Source: Nitrobium sp046350935 (lineage in GTDB: Bacteria > Nitrospirota > Thermodesulfovibrionia > Thermodesulfovibrionales > Dissulfurispiraceae). Taken from it: DNA of 64,000 nucleotides. Made by a program: the position numbers and the translations under genes. How positions within the stretch are numbered: the stretch's first letter is position 1; every line of letters begins with the position of its first letter. Location: positions 1-64,000 of the forward strand of contig JAXLZK010000006.1 of assembly GCA_046350935.1 (NCBI GenBank), given 5' to 3'. Of this stretch, positions 43,282 to 51,196 are shown piece by piece. Under the pieces are notes generated by a model. The model was not told the origin of the DNA. It was given only the letters and a program-made list of their open reading frames with translations, and searched no databases.

Positions 43282-43736
43282 GAAAGAAAGCAGCCCTCTT
43301 TTTTCTGGTTGCGCTCTGCATCTTTCTCGTGGACCAGGCGACGAAACAGCTCATTACGAGCCATGTCGGCCCCTTCGACGTCCTGCGCGTCTCGCCCTTC
43401 TTCAATATCCTCTACGCGGAGAATACCGGCTCCGCTTTCGGAATGCTCAAGGGCCTCGGTAACCCCTTTTTCATTGCTGTCGCTCTGATCGCCCTCGTTG
43501 CCGTATCGGTCCTCCTCGTCAGGGACGGGGAGAACAGGTTCCTGTACGCCCTGGTCCTGGGCGGCGCCGCGGGGAATCTTGCGGACAGGATACGCTATGG
43601 GTATGTGGTGGATTTCCTCGATATACACATCGGCGGCCGCCACTGGCCCACGTTCAACGTGGCGGACTCCGCGCTCACCGTCGGGATTCTGCTGCTTGCC
43701 TACAAGACGTTCAGGGATCACAAGAAGGCCCCATGA
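43278..43736 (+). CDS. lspA: Lipoprotein signal peptidase
   Basis: A 152-residue aspartyl protease with four membrane helices that removes signal peptides from prolipoproteins such as LptE, RlpA and the PpiC and cytochrome lipoproteins in this window. Catalytic aspartates lie in GGAAGNLADRIRYGYVVDF and FNVADSALTVG; NTGSAFGML is also conserved. ATG at 43278 overlaps the ileS stop, so translation is coupled; ileS-lspA is a classic pair. Confidence 0.97.
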   Translation: MRKKAALFFLVALCIFLVDQATKQLITSHVGPFDVLRVSPFFNILYAENTGSAFGMLKGLGNPFFIAVALIALVAVSVLLVRDGENRFLYALVLGGAAGNLADRIRYGYVVDFLDIHIGGRHWPTFNVADSALTVGILLLAYKTFRDHKKAP

Positions 43737-43809
43737 GCTTCGGCGCAGGGCAGACGGTTCTGCAGCGGGCTTCGGCCGCATTCCCCCGCATCCGGCTGCG
43801 CGCGACGCA

Positions 43810-44892
43810 ATGATGGGCGCCTCTCCCGACATCAGGGAAAACTATCCACTCAAAGAGCTCACCACTTTCAGGATCGGCGGTCCTGCGCGGTTTTTTGCGG
43901 CAGTCGCGACTGAGGAACAGGCACAGGAGGCCCTTGCCTTCTCCCGCGAGGCCGGCGTGCCTGTCTTCGTGCTCGGGGGGGGCAGCAACATTCTCGTCAG
44001 CGACGCGGGCTTCCCCGGGCTGGTCATCCTGAACAGGATACAGGGGAGGGAGGTCCGGCGCGAAGGGGAGGAAGTATTGGTGCGCGCAGGGGCGGGAGAG
44101 GAATGGGATGCCCTTGTACGCCATTGTGTGGAGAATAGCTGGCAGGGGGTGGAATGCCTCTCCGGGATCCCCGGAACGGCAGGGGCCGCCCCGGTGCAGA
44201 ACATCGGAGCATACGGGCAGAGTGCCGGTGCGGTTGTCGCCGAGGTCCGGACGCTCCGTGTGGAGAGCGGGGAGCGGGTCGTTTTCAACAACCCTGAATG
44301 CGGGTTCGGCTATCGCACGAGTTTCTTCAATGCCGCCGGGGCCGGAAAATATCTTATCACCTCCGTCCTGTTCCGTCTCATCAGGGGCGGCGCCCCCGAC
44401 CTCTCCTACCGCGACCTGCAGAAACACTTCTCCGGACGGGGAGAGGTTTCCCTGGCCCAGGTGCGGGAGGCGGTGCTCGAAATAAGGAATGCCAAGGGGC
44501 TGCTCACCCTGGAAGGCTATGATGTCTTCCGAAGCGCCGGTTCTTTTTTCAGGAATCCCCTGATTCCCGGCGGGCAGTTCGAGGAGCTGCGCAGGCAGGT
44601 GCAGGATGCAGGGGGATGCACCGCATGGGCCTGGCCTCAGCCGTCCGGAGAGGTGAAAGTCTCTGCAGCGTGTCTTATCCAGTGCGCGGGGTTTCCCCGC
44701 GGACATCGGCAGGGAAGGGTGGGGCTCTCTCCCCGGCATGCCCTTATTCTCGTCAATTATCAGGATGCTTCGTCAGGCGAAGTGGTAGCTTTTGCCCGTG
44801 AGGTCCAGGAAAGGGTAAAGGAGAGATTCGGCGTGCTTCTCAAGCCCGAAGTGCAGCTGGTGGGCTTTTCACCCCCGCATCCCCTTCTCTGA
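43810..44892 (+). CDS. murB: UDP-N-acetylmuramate dehydrogenase MurB
   Basis: A flavoenzyme of 360 residues that reduces enolpyruvyl-UDP-GlcNAc in peptidoglycan synthesis. It shows LTTFRIGGPARFF, the FAD motif VFVLGGGSNILVSDAGFPGLVI, LSGIPGTAGAAPVQNIGAYGQ, GYRTSFF and the C-terminal acid in LLKPEVQLVGF. Two adjacent ATG codons (43810, 43813) can start it and no ribosome binding site is clear. It follows lspA by 73 bases, probably in the same transcript. Confidence 0.94.
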   Translation: MMGASPDIRENYPLKELTTFRIGGPARFFAAVATEEQAQEALAFSREAGVPVFVLGGGSNILVSDAGFPGLVILNRIQGREVRREGEEVLVRAGAGEEWDALVRHCVENSWQGVECLSGIPGTAGAAPVQNIGAYGQSAGAVVAEVRTLRVESGERVVFNNPECGFGYRTSFFNAAGAGKYLITSVLFRLIRGGAPDLSYRDLQKHFSGRGEVSLAQVREAVLEIRNAKGLLTLEGYDVFRSAGSFFRNPLIPGGQFEELRRQVQDAGGCTAWAWPQPSGEVKVSAACLIQCAGFPRGHRQGRVGLSPRHALILVNYQDASSGEVVAFAREVQERVKERFGVLLKPEVQLVGFSPPHPLL

Positions 44893-44954
44893 CCCCTCTC
44901 TTCCCCGGCGCCGCCTTCGTCCGCTGCATGAAGCGGCCGGAGAGCGAGAAAACA

Positions 44955-44983
44955 TTCCAAAAAGCAATCAAAAATAGTAAAAT
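44955..44983 (+). promoter_or_regulatory. Candidate promoter of the first small TPR gene
   Basis: TTCCAA at 44955-44960, 17-base spacer, TAAAAT at 44978-44983. The predicted start point is next to the ATG at 44992 and there is no ribosome binding site, another possible leaderless transcript. Confidence 0.4.
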
Positions 44984-44991
44984 TGTAATAC

Positions 44992-45435
44992 ATGCGCGAT
45001 CCCGAAGCCTACAAGCTCTTCATTAAAGGCCTCACCGCCTTCAACCAGGGGAAAATGCTCTCCGCCCTTGCCCATTTTGAAAAGGCGGACACTATCGAGC
45101 GAAACCCTCTGACCACGTCGTACCTGGCCCTTTGCATCGCAAACCAGCGCGGGCAGATACGGAAGGCTGTCTCGCTCTGCGAGGAAGCGATACAGGAGGA
45201 CCCCGAAAATCCGGTCCATTACCTCAATCTCGGAAAGGTCCATCTCCTTGCGCACAACAAAGAGAACGCCATACGGGTGTTCAGGGAGGGGCTGAAATAC
45301 GAGGTTAATCAGATGATTGTCGACGAACTGGTGAAGCTCGAAACCAGGAAGCCCCCGGTGGTCCGCTTTCTGTCGAGGGACAATCCCCTCAACAAATATC
45401 TCGGTATTCTGTTGAAAAAAATGGGGCTCCGCTGA
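44992..45435 (+). CDS. Small TPR protein, copy 1
   Basis: A 147-residue cytoplasmic protein built of about three tetratricopeptide units (AFNQGKMLSALAHFEKAD; RKAVSLCEEAIQEDPENPVHYLNLGKVHL; NAIRVFREGLKYEV) and a conserved C-terminus (TRKPPVVRFLSRDNPLNKYLGILLKKMGLR, read in parts). It is paralogous to the protein at 49813-50256 over its full length. The pair brackets the unknown gene, the HD-GYP gene and the insertion sequence. Function unknown; likely a protein-contact module. The terminator hairpin begins inside its stop codon. Confidence 0.88.
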   Translation: MRDPEAYKLFIKGLTAFNQGKMLSALAHFEKADTIERNPLTTSYLALCIANQRGQIRKAVSLCEEAIQEDPENPVHYLNLGKVHLLAHNKENAIRVFREGLKYEVNQMIVDELVKLETRKPPVVRFLSRDNPLNKYLGILLKKMGLR

Positions 45436-45471
45436 GAGCGTTTCTTTTAGGGTGCGCTCTCAGTGTTTTTT
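45432..45471 (+). terminator. Rho-independent terminator
   Basis: CTGAGAGCG/CGCTCTCAG stem, 14-base loop, then TGTTTTTT. It starts at the TPR copy 1 stop codon and overlaps the end of the convergent unknown gene. Confidence 0.85.
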
Positions 45472-45843
45472 CCGGTACTCGACGGTTATTTCGTAGGAGA
45501 TGTGGGCATGATCGGGGGGGATTTCCCTGCTTTTCCCCTCGCACTCCATTTTCCCTTTTGCCGTCCGTTTCTGCTCCCTGAGCATCTTCCGCACGACAGA
45601 AGTCAGGTCGAATCCCCCGTTCAAGCAGCCGCGGATCATACATTCCATTTTGAAATACGCAGGCGAGGAGGGCAGGATATTGACCGTCCGTACCATCAGG
45701 ACCGGATTTTCTCCTTTCTGAAAGTAGGTCATATGGAGCACCATACGCTCCACCCCGGGGAATTTCTCGGAGACGAGACCGGCGGCCAGCTTGTGCTGCC
45801 TGCTCGACTCCATTTCCCCTTCATGCTTCTGTCTGCTCGCCAT
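45460..45843 (-). CDS. Unknown protein
   Basis: A 127-residue protein I do not recognise. It is charged, with no signal peptide or membrane segment, and contains VERMVLHMTYFQKGENPVLMVRTVNILPSS and ECMIRGCLNGGFDLTSVVRKMLREQK, where two cysteines lie close together, and ends YEITVEYRKKH. ATG at 45843 has a purine-rich GGGGGAAAG upstream; a TTG 63 bases earlier is also in frame. It is transcribed away from the HD-GYP gene and its leader contains a terminator-type hairpin (45919-45950), so its expression may be conditional. Confidence 0.7.
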   Translation of the reverse strand: MASRQKHEGEMESSRQHKLAAGLVSEKFPGVERMVLHMTYFQKGENPVLMVRTVNILPSSPAYFKMECMIRGCLNGGFDLTSVVRKMLREQKRTAKGKMECEGKSREIPPDHAHISYEITVEYRKKH

Positions 45844-45918
45844 CTTTCCCCCGAACAGAGGTTCCGCTCCGCTGCAGAGAGGAGAGAGAACCCCTTGGAA
45901 TTTCAAGGAAACTGTAAC

Positions 45919-45950
45919 AAAAAAGCCACAAAGCTACCGGTCTTTGTGGC
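45919..45950 (-). terminator. Terminator hairpin in the leader of the unknown gene (attenuator or small-RNA end)
   Basis: On the minus strand a perfect 9-bp stem GCCACAAAG/CTTTGTGGC with an 8-base loop is followed by TTTTTT. It lies about 30 bases after the predicted transcription start and before the gene at 45843, with a smaller hairpin (GTTTC/GAAAC, 45954-45975) ahead of it. Confidence 0.75.
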
Positions 45951-45984
45951 CCCGTTTCTGCTAACTCCCTGAAACTTAGATGAA

Positions 45985-46013
45985 ATGATGACACATTCTC
46001 TTTCAAATGTCAA
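45985..46013 (-). promoter_or_regulatory. Candidate promoter of the unknown gene or a small RNA
   Basis: TTGACA at 46013-46008, 17-base spacer, CATCAT at 45990-45985 on the minus strand. The transcript would start near 45978 and meet the hairpin at 45919-45950 directly. Confidence 0.55.
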
Positions 46014-46055
46014 CATCTTTTCGCGATTACGGCTGCCCAGCCGGGACGAGGCACT

Positions 46056-46084
46056 TTGTTTTTATCGACTCCGCATACTATAAT
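46056..46084 (+). promoter_or_regulatory. Promoter of the HD-GYP gene
   Basis: TTGTTT at 46056-46061, 17-base spacer, perfect TATAAT at 46079-46084. The start point is near 46091, which rules out any translational start before that. Confidence 0.7.
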
Positions 46085-46139
46085 CCTTTCACCTGTACGG
46101 GCGACGGCCTCTCTGCGGGATTCCGCTATCGGGGGAGAA

Positions 46140-48215
46140 GTGAGAGATTTACGGGGAAACAGACTTTTTCTGACGCTCCTGCTCGCCGCCTTCCTTTTTT
46201 TCGTCCTCGTTATTTCCTACGGAGGGCGATTGCTTTACGAAAAGGAGCTGAAAGCGCAGCATGCGAGGGTCGCCTCCGAACTGCAGCACGGAAAAGAGGT
46301 TATCGGGTACTTCCTCTACGACCTCTTCCTCGACCTGCAGTTTCTGCAGGACCTGCCCGACATAAAAGGGTTCGGAGAGAGCGGCTTCCGGTCTGCCGCA
46401 TACCGGGACCGGGCAGAGGGGGTGCTTTACGGCTTCGTGCGCTCCCACTACCATATCTCCCGCCTCAGCATCATCGATTTTTCAGGACGGGAAACTGTCG
46501 GGAGAGACGGCCTGCAGTGTCCGGCGCCGGGAGGAGAGCCTGCTCCCACCTTGCGGGAGGACTTTGTACGACAAGCCCTCCGGGTTCTTGTGGGGCAGAA
46601 GGAGCAGACCTTTCTCTCCACCGGGATCATCTTCCACGACGGGGCGCCCCCCCGGCCGCTCATCCACATCGCGATGCCCCTCCCGAGCGCGCGGGACGGC
46701 GAGGAAGGACTTCTGGTCGCGGATGTCGAGCTGATGCCGCTTCTCGCCCTCCTTCCCAAAGGGTTCGTTATCCACGACAGCAGCGGCCAGGAGACAACGA
46801 GGCAGCCGGACGGCAGCTTTGCCTTCAAAAAATCTCCGTACGGCTTCGGGGCTCCCGAAGGCAGGCTGAAGATTTCCGACCGGGAGGAGCTCCACTTCTC
46901 CACTCTGCAGCTCCTTGGGGGCGGCACCTGGATCATTGCGCTCAAAGACAGCCATCGTGAGCTGCGGCAGTCCCTCCTCCGCATGGTGCTTGCGGCGCTG
47001 TTCCTCTTCCTCCTCTTCTTCTGCATGATGTTCATCATCAGCTTTATCATGAGGCGAAAGCTCCGGGAGCTGGACGCGTCGCAAAAGGCCATCATCTTTT
47101 CCCTTGCCAACCTTGCGGAATGGAGGGACCCCGAAACGGGCTATCACCTGGAGAGGACGAGAAACTACGGGGTCATCCTGACGAGGCAGCTGCTCAGGAA
47201 CCCCCGATACCGGAAGACCATCACCGGCGAATTCATCCAGGACCTCTACGCTGCATCCCCGCTCCACGACATAGGGAAAGTCGGTCTGCCCGACTCCATT
47301 CTGCTCAAAGAGGGAAAACTGACCGACAGGGAGTTCGCGGAGATGAAGAACCACGTCAGGATCGGCATGGATATCCTCGACGAGCTCATGAGCACGTTCA
47401 AAATAAGCACCTCTTTCCTCGTGATGAGCAGAAACATCACCGGGTACCATCACGAAAAGTTCGATGGTTCGGGATACCCCGAGGGCCTGCACGGCGAGGC
47501 GATTCCTCTTGAAGCCCGTATTTACGCCCTGTGCGACGCCTATGACGCCATCAGGGCGAAGAGACCGTACAAGCCTCCGATCCCGCATGATGAAGCGATA
47601 CGAAGGATCGTCTCCTCCGGCGGCACGCACTTCGACCCCGATATCGTGGAGGCGTTCCTGCGGTGCGAGAAAGAATTCATGGAGGCCTACGAGACCTATG
47701 ACATGCTCTTGGAGCGCAAGAGCGAGCTTGCGGGTCTGGGCAGCCGTCTGGGCAGCCGCCTGAGCAGCCGGAAAAACCTCGGAATACAGTGGAACGAGAG
47801 CCTTTCCGTGGGAGTCGCGGCAATCGACTTCGAGCACCGGGAGCTGATCGACGGAATCGGCGCGCTGCTTAGGGCGATCGTTCAGGGCAAGGGGAAGGAG
47901 GAGGTGTCCAGGACCGTCCAGTTCCTTGAGGAATACGTCGTGATGCACTTCGGCAGGGAAGAGAAGTACATGCTTGAGCACGAATATCCCGCATATGCCC
48001 TCCACCTGGCCCGGCACAGGGAGTTCATCGAGACGTTTGCCCGGATCAAGCAGGAGTATGCGGCGCGGGGGGCGAGCTCGGAGATGGTGATCGAGCTCAA
48101 CCGCTATATCGTCGAATGGCTCATCCATCACATAAGCAAAGAGGACAAGGCGCTGGGGGAATTTCTGCTCCCCCGGCTCACTGCGGAAGCGGACGATGTG
48201 CAGAAGAGCGCGTAG
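46140..48215 (+). CDS. Membrane HD-GYP phosphodiesterase with C-terminal bacteriohaemerythrin domain
   Basis: A 691-residue signalling protein from GTG 46140 (GGGGGAG just upstream). TM1 is at about 9-27, an extracytoplasmic sensor region at 30-300, TM2 at about 300-322 (LAALFLFLLFFCMMFIISF). The HD-GYP domain at about 335-530 has ETGYHLERTRNY, SPLHDIGKVGLPDSIL and YHHEKFDGSGYPEGL, complete for hydrolysing cyclic di-GMP. After a Gly/Ser/Arg linker comes a haemerythrin domain at 555-680 with DFEHRELID, HFGREEKYM, HLARHREF and HHISKEDK, the diiron ligands. It probably links oxygen or redox state to cyclic di-GMP. The promoter is strong and the insertion sequence lies just downstream. Confidence 0.92.
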   Translation: MRDLRGNRLFLTLLLAAFLFFVLVISYGGRLLYEKELKAQHARVASELQHGKEVIGYFLYDLFLDLQFLQDLPDIKGFGESGFRSAAYRDRAEGVLYGFVRSHYHISRLSIIDFSGRETVGRDGLQCPAPGGEPAPTLREDFVRQALRVLVGQKEQTFLSTGIIFHDGAPPRPLIHIAMPLPSARDGEEGLLVADVELMPLLALLPKGFVIHDSSGQETTRQPDGSFAFKKSPYGFGAPEGRLKISDREELHFSTLQLLGGGTWIIALKDSHRELRQSLLRMVLAALFLFLLFFCMMFIISFIMRRKLRELDASQKAIIFSLANLAEWRDPETGYHLERTRNYGVILTRQLLRNPRYRKTITGEFIQDLYAASPLHDIGKVGLPDSILLKEGKLTDREFAEMKNHVRIGMDILDELMSTFKISTSFLVMSRNITGYHHEKFDGSGYPEGLHGEAIPLEARIYALCDAYDAIRAKRPYKPPIPHDEAIRRIVSSGGTHFDPDIVEAFLRCEKEFMEAYETYDMLLERKSELAGLGSRLGSRLSSRKNLGIQWNESLSVGVAAIDFEHRELIDGIGALLRAIVQGKGKEEVSRTVQFLEEYVVMHFGREEKYMLEHEYPAYALHLARHREFIETFARIKQEYAARGASSEMVIELNRYIVEWLIHHISKEDKALGEFLLPRLTAEADDVQKSA

Positions 48216-48234
48216 GGTGTGCAGGCACTCACTG

Positions 48235-48251
48235 CGCTGCTCTCAGATTTC
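48235..48251 (+). repeat. Left direct repeat flanking the insertion sequence
   Basis: CGCTGCTCTCAGATTTC directly abuts the left terminal repeat. The matching right copy at 49689-49707 has an extra CT (slippage). Together they look like a target-site duplication of about 17-19 bases. Confidence 0.75.
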
Positions 48252-48302
48252 TGTAACAGCAAAATGATAATGTCCTATATGGGCAAAGTAGAAATGACCG
48301 GT
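48252..48302 (+). repeat. Left terminal inverted repeat of the insertion sequence
   Basis: Starts TGTAACAGCAAAATG and ends GAAATGACCGGT. The reverse complement of the right end matches over nearly the whole length, with the internal core repeated twice. Confidence 0.85.
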
Positions 48303-48333
48303 GCTAAACTGTCTCTTTTGAGGAGGAGGCAGG

Positions 48334-49632
48334 ATGGCAGCGGAGGACATAATCACCATGACCCAGAAGGAGTTAAAGAGACTGCACGTGATTCGGAAGG
48401 TGATGGAAGGGGTATTGATGCAGAAAGAGGCAGCAGAGATGCTGTCTGTGAGCGAACGGCAGATCCGTCGGATTGTGCGGCGCATAGAGGCCCAAGGAGA
48501 CAAGGGGATAGTGCACGGGGCTCGGGGGAAGGATTCCAATCGGAAAGCGCCGGAGTCGTTGGTGTCGAGGGTTGTGCAGCTGTATCGCGAGAAATACTTG
48601 GGATTTGGTCCAACACTCATGGCGGAGAAGCTCCGCGAAGGGGAAGGCACAGAGGTGAGCAAAGAGAGCGTCCGCACCTGGCTTATGGATGCCGGTCTTT
48701 GGCAGAAAGGCCGCAAGCGGAAGGTTCACCGGCAGTGGCGGCAGCGCAGGGCATGTTTTGGGGAGATGCTGCAGATGGACGGAAGCCATCACCGGTGGTT
48801 TGAGGACCGGGGGCCGGCATGCGTGTTGATGGCGTACATCGATGATGCAACGAATACCATTTATGCCCGATTCTACGAGTACGAGGGCACTCTCCCTGCG
48901 ATGGACAGCTTCAAGCGGTATATCAGGAAATACGGCATACCCCTGAGCGTCTATCTGGACAAACACACGACGTATAAATCTTCCGCAGAACCATCAATCG
49001 AGGATGAGATAAACGGGACAGAACCTTTGAGTCAGTTCGGCAGGGCATTGACGGAACTGCAAGTAAAGATCATTCATGCCAACTCGCCCCAGGCCAAGGG
49101 CAGGATAGAGCGGCTGTTCAAGACCCTGCAGGATCGGCTGGTGAAGGAAATGACCGTAAGGGGAATCAGTAGCATCGATGAGGCCAATGGATTTCTGGAC
49201 GGGTATCTTGCCTTGCATAACAGGAAGTTCAGGGTGCAGGCAAAGGAGAGGAGCAACCTGCACCGGGGGGTCCCAAAGGGAGTGGACCTGGACCGGATAC
49301 TGTGCATCAGGAATAGCAGAACGCTCAGGAACGATTTCACGGTGGCACATAATAAGAAGCTGTACCAGGTAGGGAAAGCCGTGAATGCAAAGGTGGTGAC
49401 TGTCGAGGAGAGGGTCAACGGCAGCATGCATATGTTTCATAACAACGTCAGGTTGCCTTTCAGGGAAATAACCGAGCGGCCGGAGAAGCAGCACAACAAT
49501 CCGGCACCACGCCGGCAAGGGAAGCCGCCGGTGGTACCGCCCGATCATCCATGGAGAAAAGCTAACAACTACCTTTGGCGGCAAATGAAATGGAACGCCA
49601 ACGCTAAAAAACCAGCAGGGGCCACAGTATGA
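48334..49632 (+). CDS. ISNCY-family transposase
   Basis: A 432-residue DDE transposase. The N-terminus has a helix-turn-helix (LMQKEAAEMLSVSERQIRRIVRRI at about residues 28-51), then an integrase core with acidic residues in LQMDGSHHRWF, VYLDKHTTY and KGRIERLFKTLQ, and a C-terminal beta domain (FTVAHNKKLYQVGKAV) that ends with a basic, Pro-rich tail. There is no frameshift, so it should be active. The start ATG at 48334 is preceded by GGAGG. Codon use is less GC-biased than the neighbours, in keeping with transfer. Confidence 0.92.
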   Translation: MAAEDIITMTQKELKRLHVIRKVMEGVLMQKEAAEMLSVSERQIRRIVRRIEAQGDKGIVHGARGKDSNRKAPESLVSRVVQLYREKYLGFGPTLMAEKLREGEGTEVSKESVRTWLMDAGLWQKGRKRKVHRQWRQRRACFGEMLQMDGSHHRWFEDRGPACVLMAYIDDATNTIYARFYEYEGTLPAMDSFKRYIRKYGIPLSVYLDKHTTYKSSAEPSIEDEINGTEPLSQFGRALTELQVKIIHANSPQAKGRIERLFKTLQDRLVKEMTVRGISSIDEANGFLDGYLALHNRKFRVQAKERSNLHRGVPKGVDLDRILCIRNSRTLRNDFTVAHNKKLYQVGKAVNAKVVTVEERVNGSMHMFHNNVRLPFREITERPEKQHNNPAPRRQGKPPVVPPDHPWRKANNYLWRQMKWNANAKKPAGATV

Positions 49633-49636
49633 ACCA

Positions 49637-49688
49637 ACCGGTCATTTCTATTTTGCCGAAAAGCGGACATTTCTATTTTGCCTTGACA
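49637..49688 (-). repeat. Right terminal inverted repeat of the insertion sequence
   Basis: Read on the minus strand it begins TGTCAAGGCAAAATAG and ends GAAATGACCGGT, matching the left end with two core copies. It starts 4 bases after the transposase stop. Confidence 0.85.
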
Positions 49689-49707
49689 CGCTGCTCTCTC
49701 AGATTTC
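49689..49707 (+). repeat. Right direct repeat flanking the insertion sequence
   Basis: CGCTGCTCTCTCAGATTTC, differing from the left copy only by an added CT. It abuts the -35 box of the next gene. Confidence 0.75.
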
Positions 49708-49736
49708 TTGCATTCTCACCGGGAATATGCTATAAA
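49708..49736 (+). promoter_or_regulatory. Promoter of the second small TPR gene
   Basis: TTGCAT at 49708-49713, 17-base spacer ending TGC, TATAAA at 49731-49736, an extended -10 promoter. The insertion sequence sits directly upstream, so native upstream control has been moved away. Confidence 0.65.
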
Positions 49737-49812
49737 AAGCTAAGAACGGGGAGCGCCTCACCTCGGCCCTCCCCAGGCACGATCCGTCGGATGTCTGGAA
49801 ATGACATATTTA

Positions 49813-50256
49813 ATGCCAAGCCAGGAAGCGGATAAACTGTTCGTGAAAGGTCTGAATGCCCTCAAACAGGGGCGCAGCCTGCCGGCACTCTCCTGTTTCG
49901 AGAAGGCGCTCAATCTGGAGCCCACTCCCCTCACCTCCTCCTATTTCGCCTTTTGTATCGCGAAGGAGCGGGGGCAGTTCAAAAAAGCCGTGTCTCTCTG
50001 CGAGGAGGCGATCCGGCAGGACTCCGGGAACTCCGCCCATTACCTGAATCTCGGCAGGATTCTCCTCCTCACCGGCAACAAGGAAGAGGCGCTAAAGGTG
50101 TTCCGGGAGGGGTTGGGACACGAGCATGACACCACCATCGTTGCCGAGCTCGACAGGCTCGTCACCCGCAAGCCCCCGGTGCTCTCGTTTCTGGAGAGGG
50201 AAAACCCGATCAACAAGTACATGGGATTCGTCCTCACGAAGCTGGGCATCAGATAA
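49813..50256 (+). CDS. Small TPR protein, copy 2
   Basis: A 147-residue protein aligned without gaps to the one at 44992-45435: both run PxxxxxKLFxKGL near the start, KAVSLCEEAI in the middle, HYLNLG, VFREGL, and TRKPPV...NPxNKY near the end. The ATG at 49813 is chosen because it aligns with the start of copy 1; an ATG 12 bases upstream is also in frame. Compared with copy 1 it has its own leader of about 70 bases. Function unknown. Confidence 0.88.
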   Translation: MPSQEADKLFVKGLNALKQGRSLPALSCFEKALNLEPTPLTSSYFAFCIAKERGQFKKAVSLCEEAIRQDSGNSAHYLNLGRILLLTGNKEEALKVFREGLGHEHDTTIVAELDRLVTRKPPVLSFLERENPINKYMGFVLTKLGIR

Positions 50257-50257
50257 C

Positions 50258-50309
50258 CCCTGCCTTCCCGCCCCGGCTGACGCAGGCGGAAGGGGGCGGG
50301 AAGGCAGGG
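50258..50309. repeat. Perfect 17-bp inverted repeat between TPR copy 2 and tRNA-His
   Basis: CCCTGCCTTCCCGCCCC and its exact complement with an 18-base loop. The stem is very stable but neither side has a run of T, so it may end both converging transcripts without being a standard intrinsic terminator. Confidence 0.7.
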
Positions 50310-50345
50310 ACCCGTTCGGCCCACGTGGAACAAGGAAGAGGGAAA

Positions 50346-50421
50346 TGGGGTGGACGACGGGGCTCGAACCCGCAACACCTGGAGCCACAGTCCAGTGCTC
50401 TGCCGTTGAGCTACGCCCACC
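50346..50421 (-). tRNA. tRNA-His (GTG)
   Basis: Complete cloverleaf with a GTG anticodon in loop CTGTGGC, CCA encoded, T-loop GTTCGAG, and the extra 5' G (G-1) opposite C73 that marks tRNA-His. It is last of three minus-strand tRNA genes. Confidence 0.96.
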
Positions 50422-50561
50422 ATATCCGGCCGGCCCGCCTGGTGCACCGGCTGAAGCGCGACACTGTCACGGCGCGTTCGGCGGCTCCCTTCATTTTAAG
50501 AGAGCGCTCCTGCTGAAGAAGGGTGAAGAAGGGGCCGCGGCCGTCTTCCGCACGGAATTTT

Positions 50562-50638
<77 letters not shown>

Positions 50639-50746
50639 TTTCTTCACTCTCTCGACCACGGAATCCGATCATGGGACGGCCGCACGACAGCAAGAGGAGC
50701 GGGGCCATTATTCCATGAGCTTGTCACCTTTGGGCGTCCAGCGAAG

Positions 50747-50826
<80 letters not shown>

Positions 50827-50847
50827 AAACATGCACCCTAAACTTTT

Positions 50848-50877
50848 AGAGTAATGGAACATTTCCGGAAAAGTCAA
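50848..50877 (-). promoter_or_regulatory. Promoter of the Pro-Arg-His tRNA operon
   Basis: TTGACT at 50877-50872, 18-base spacer, TACTCT at 50853-50848 on the minus strand, 21 bases before tRNA-Pro. Confidence 0.6.
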
Positions 50878-51196
50878 TGCGGCACGGCGCTCGCTTCATT
50901 TCGCTTTTTTCGCATGGTTTTTCCGACGGTCCGGCGCTTTCGTGCCCCTTGTCCTTTCGTGCCCGGCCTCACCCGCCTTCTGCGGAGCTCCCCGGATGTT
51001 TTCTGCATGAAAATGTTTTAAAATTGAAGAATAAGGAAAAATGTGGGAGTTCGCCGTCCGCTCTCGTGAACAGCCGGGGGTGCAGGGTTCCCGTCCGCCG
51101 TCCGTAAGCCGCCCGTCGGCCGACCCAGCAACTGCCCGCAACCCCCGGCAACCCAATAAACGGGAGGACCGCGCGAAATAAAGTTGAAATTTTTAG
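50878..51196. other. Non-coding stretch between divergent tRNA operons
   Basis: About 320 bases with no convincing gene. The middle is GC-rich with no codon-like pattern shared by both ends; the last 60 bases turn AT-rich before the plus-strand tRNA promoter. I see no other element. Confidence 0.4.

Larger units (their letters stand above)
48252..49688 (+). mobile_element. Insertion sequence, ISNCY-like (IS1202-type)
   Basis: A 1437-base element bounded by imperfect inverted repeats of about 51 bases (48252-48302 and 49637-49688), carrying one transposase gene and flanked by direct repeats. Each end contains two copies of a core like GCAAAATAGAAATG(T/A)CC. The element looks intact. Family assignment rests on transposase resemblance remembered, not searched; long target duplications are reported for IS1202 relatives. 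Confidence 0.88.

Noticed and set aside
45919..45975. A cyclic di-GMP (GEMM) riboswitch upstream of the HD-GYP gene
   Set aside because: A fragment resembling CAAAGCTACCGGTCT occurs on the plus strand, but the rest of the GEMM consensus is missing and the HD-GYP promoter lies downstream of it.
46056..46139. A longer N-terminus for the HD-GYP protein starting at TTG 46056
   Set aside because: This codon lies in the -35 box of the gene's own TATAAT promoter, so it would not be transcribed.
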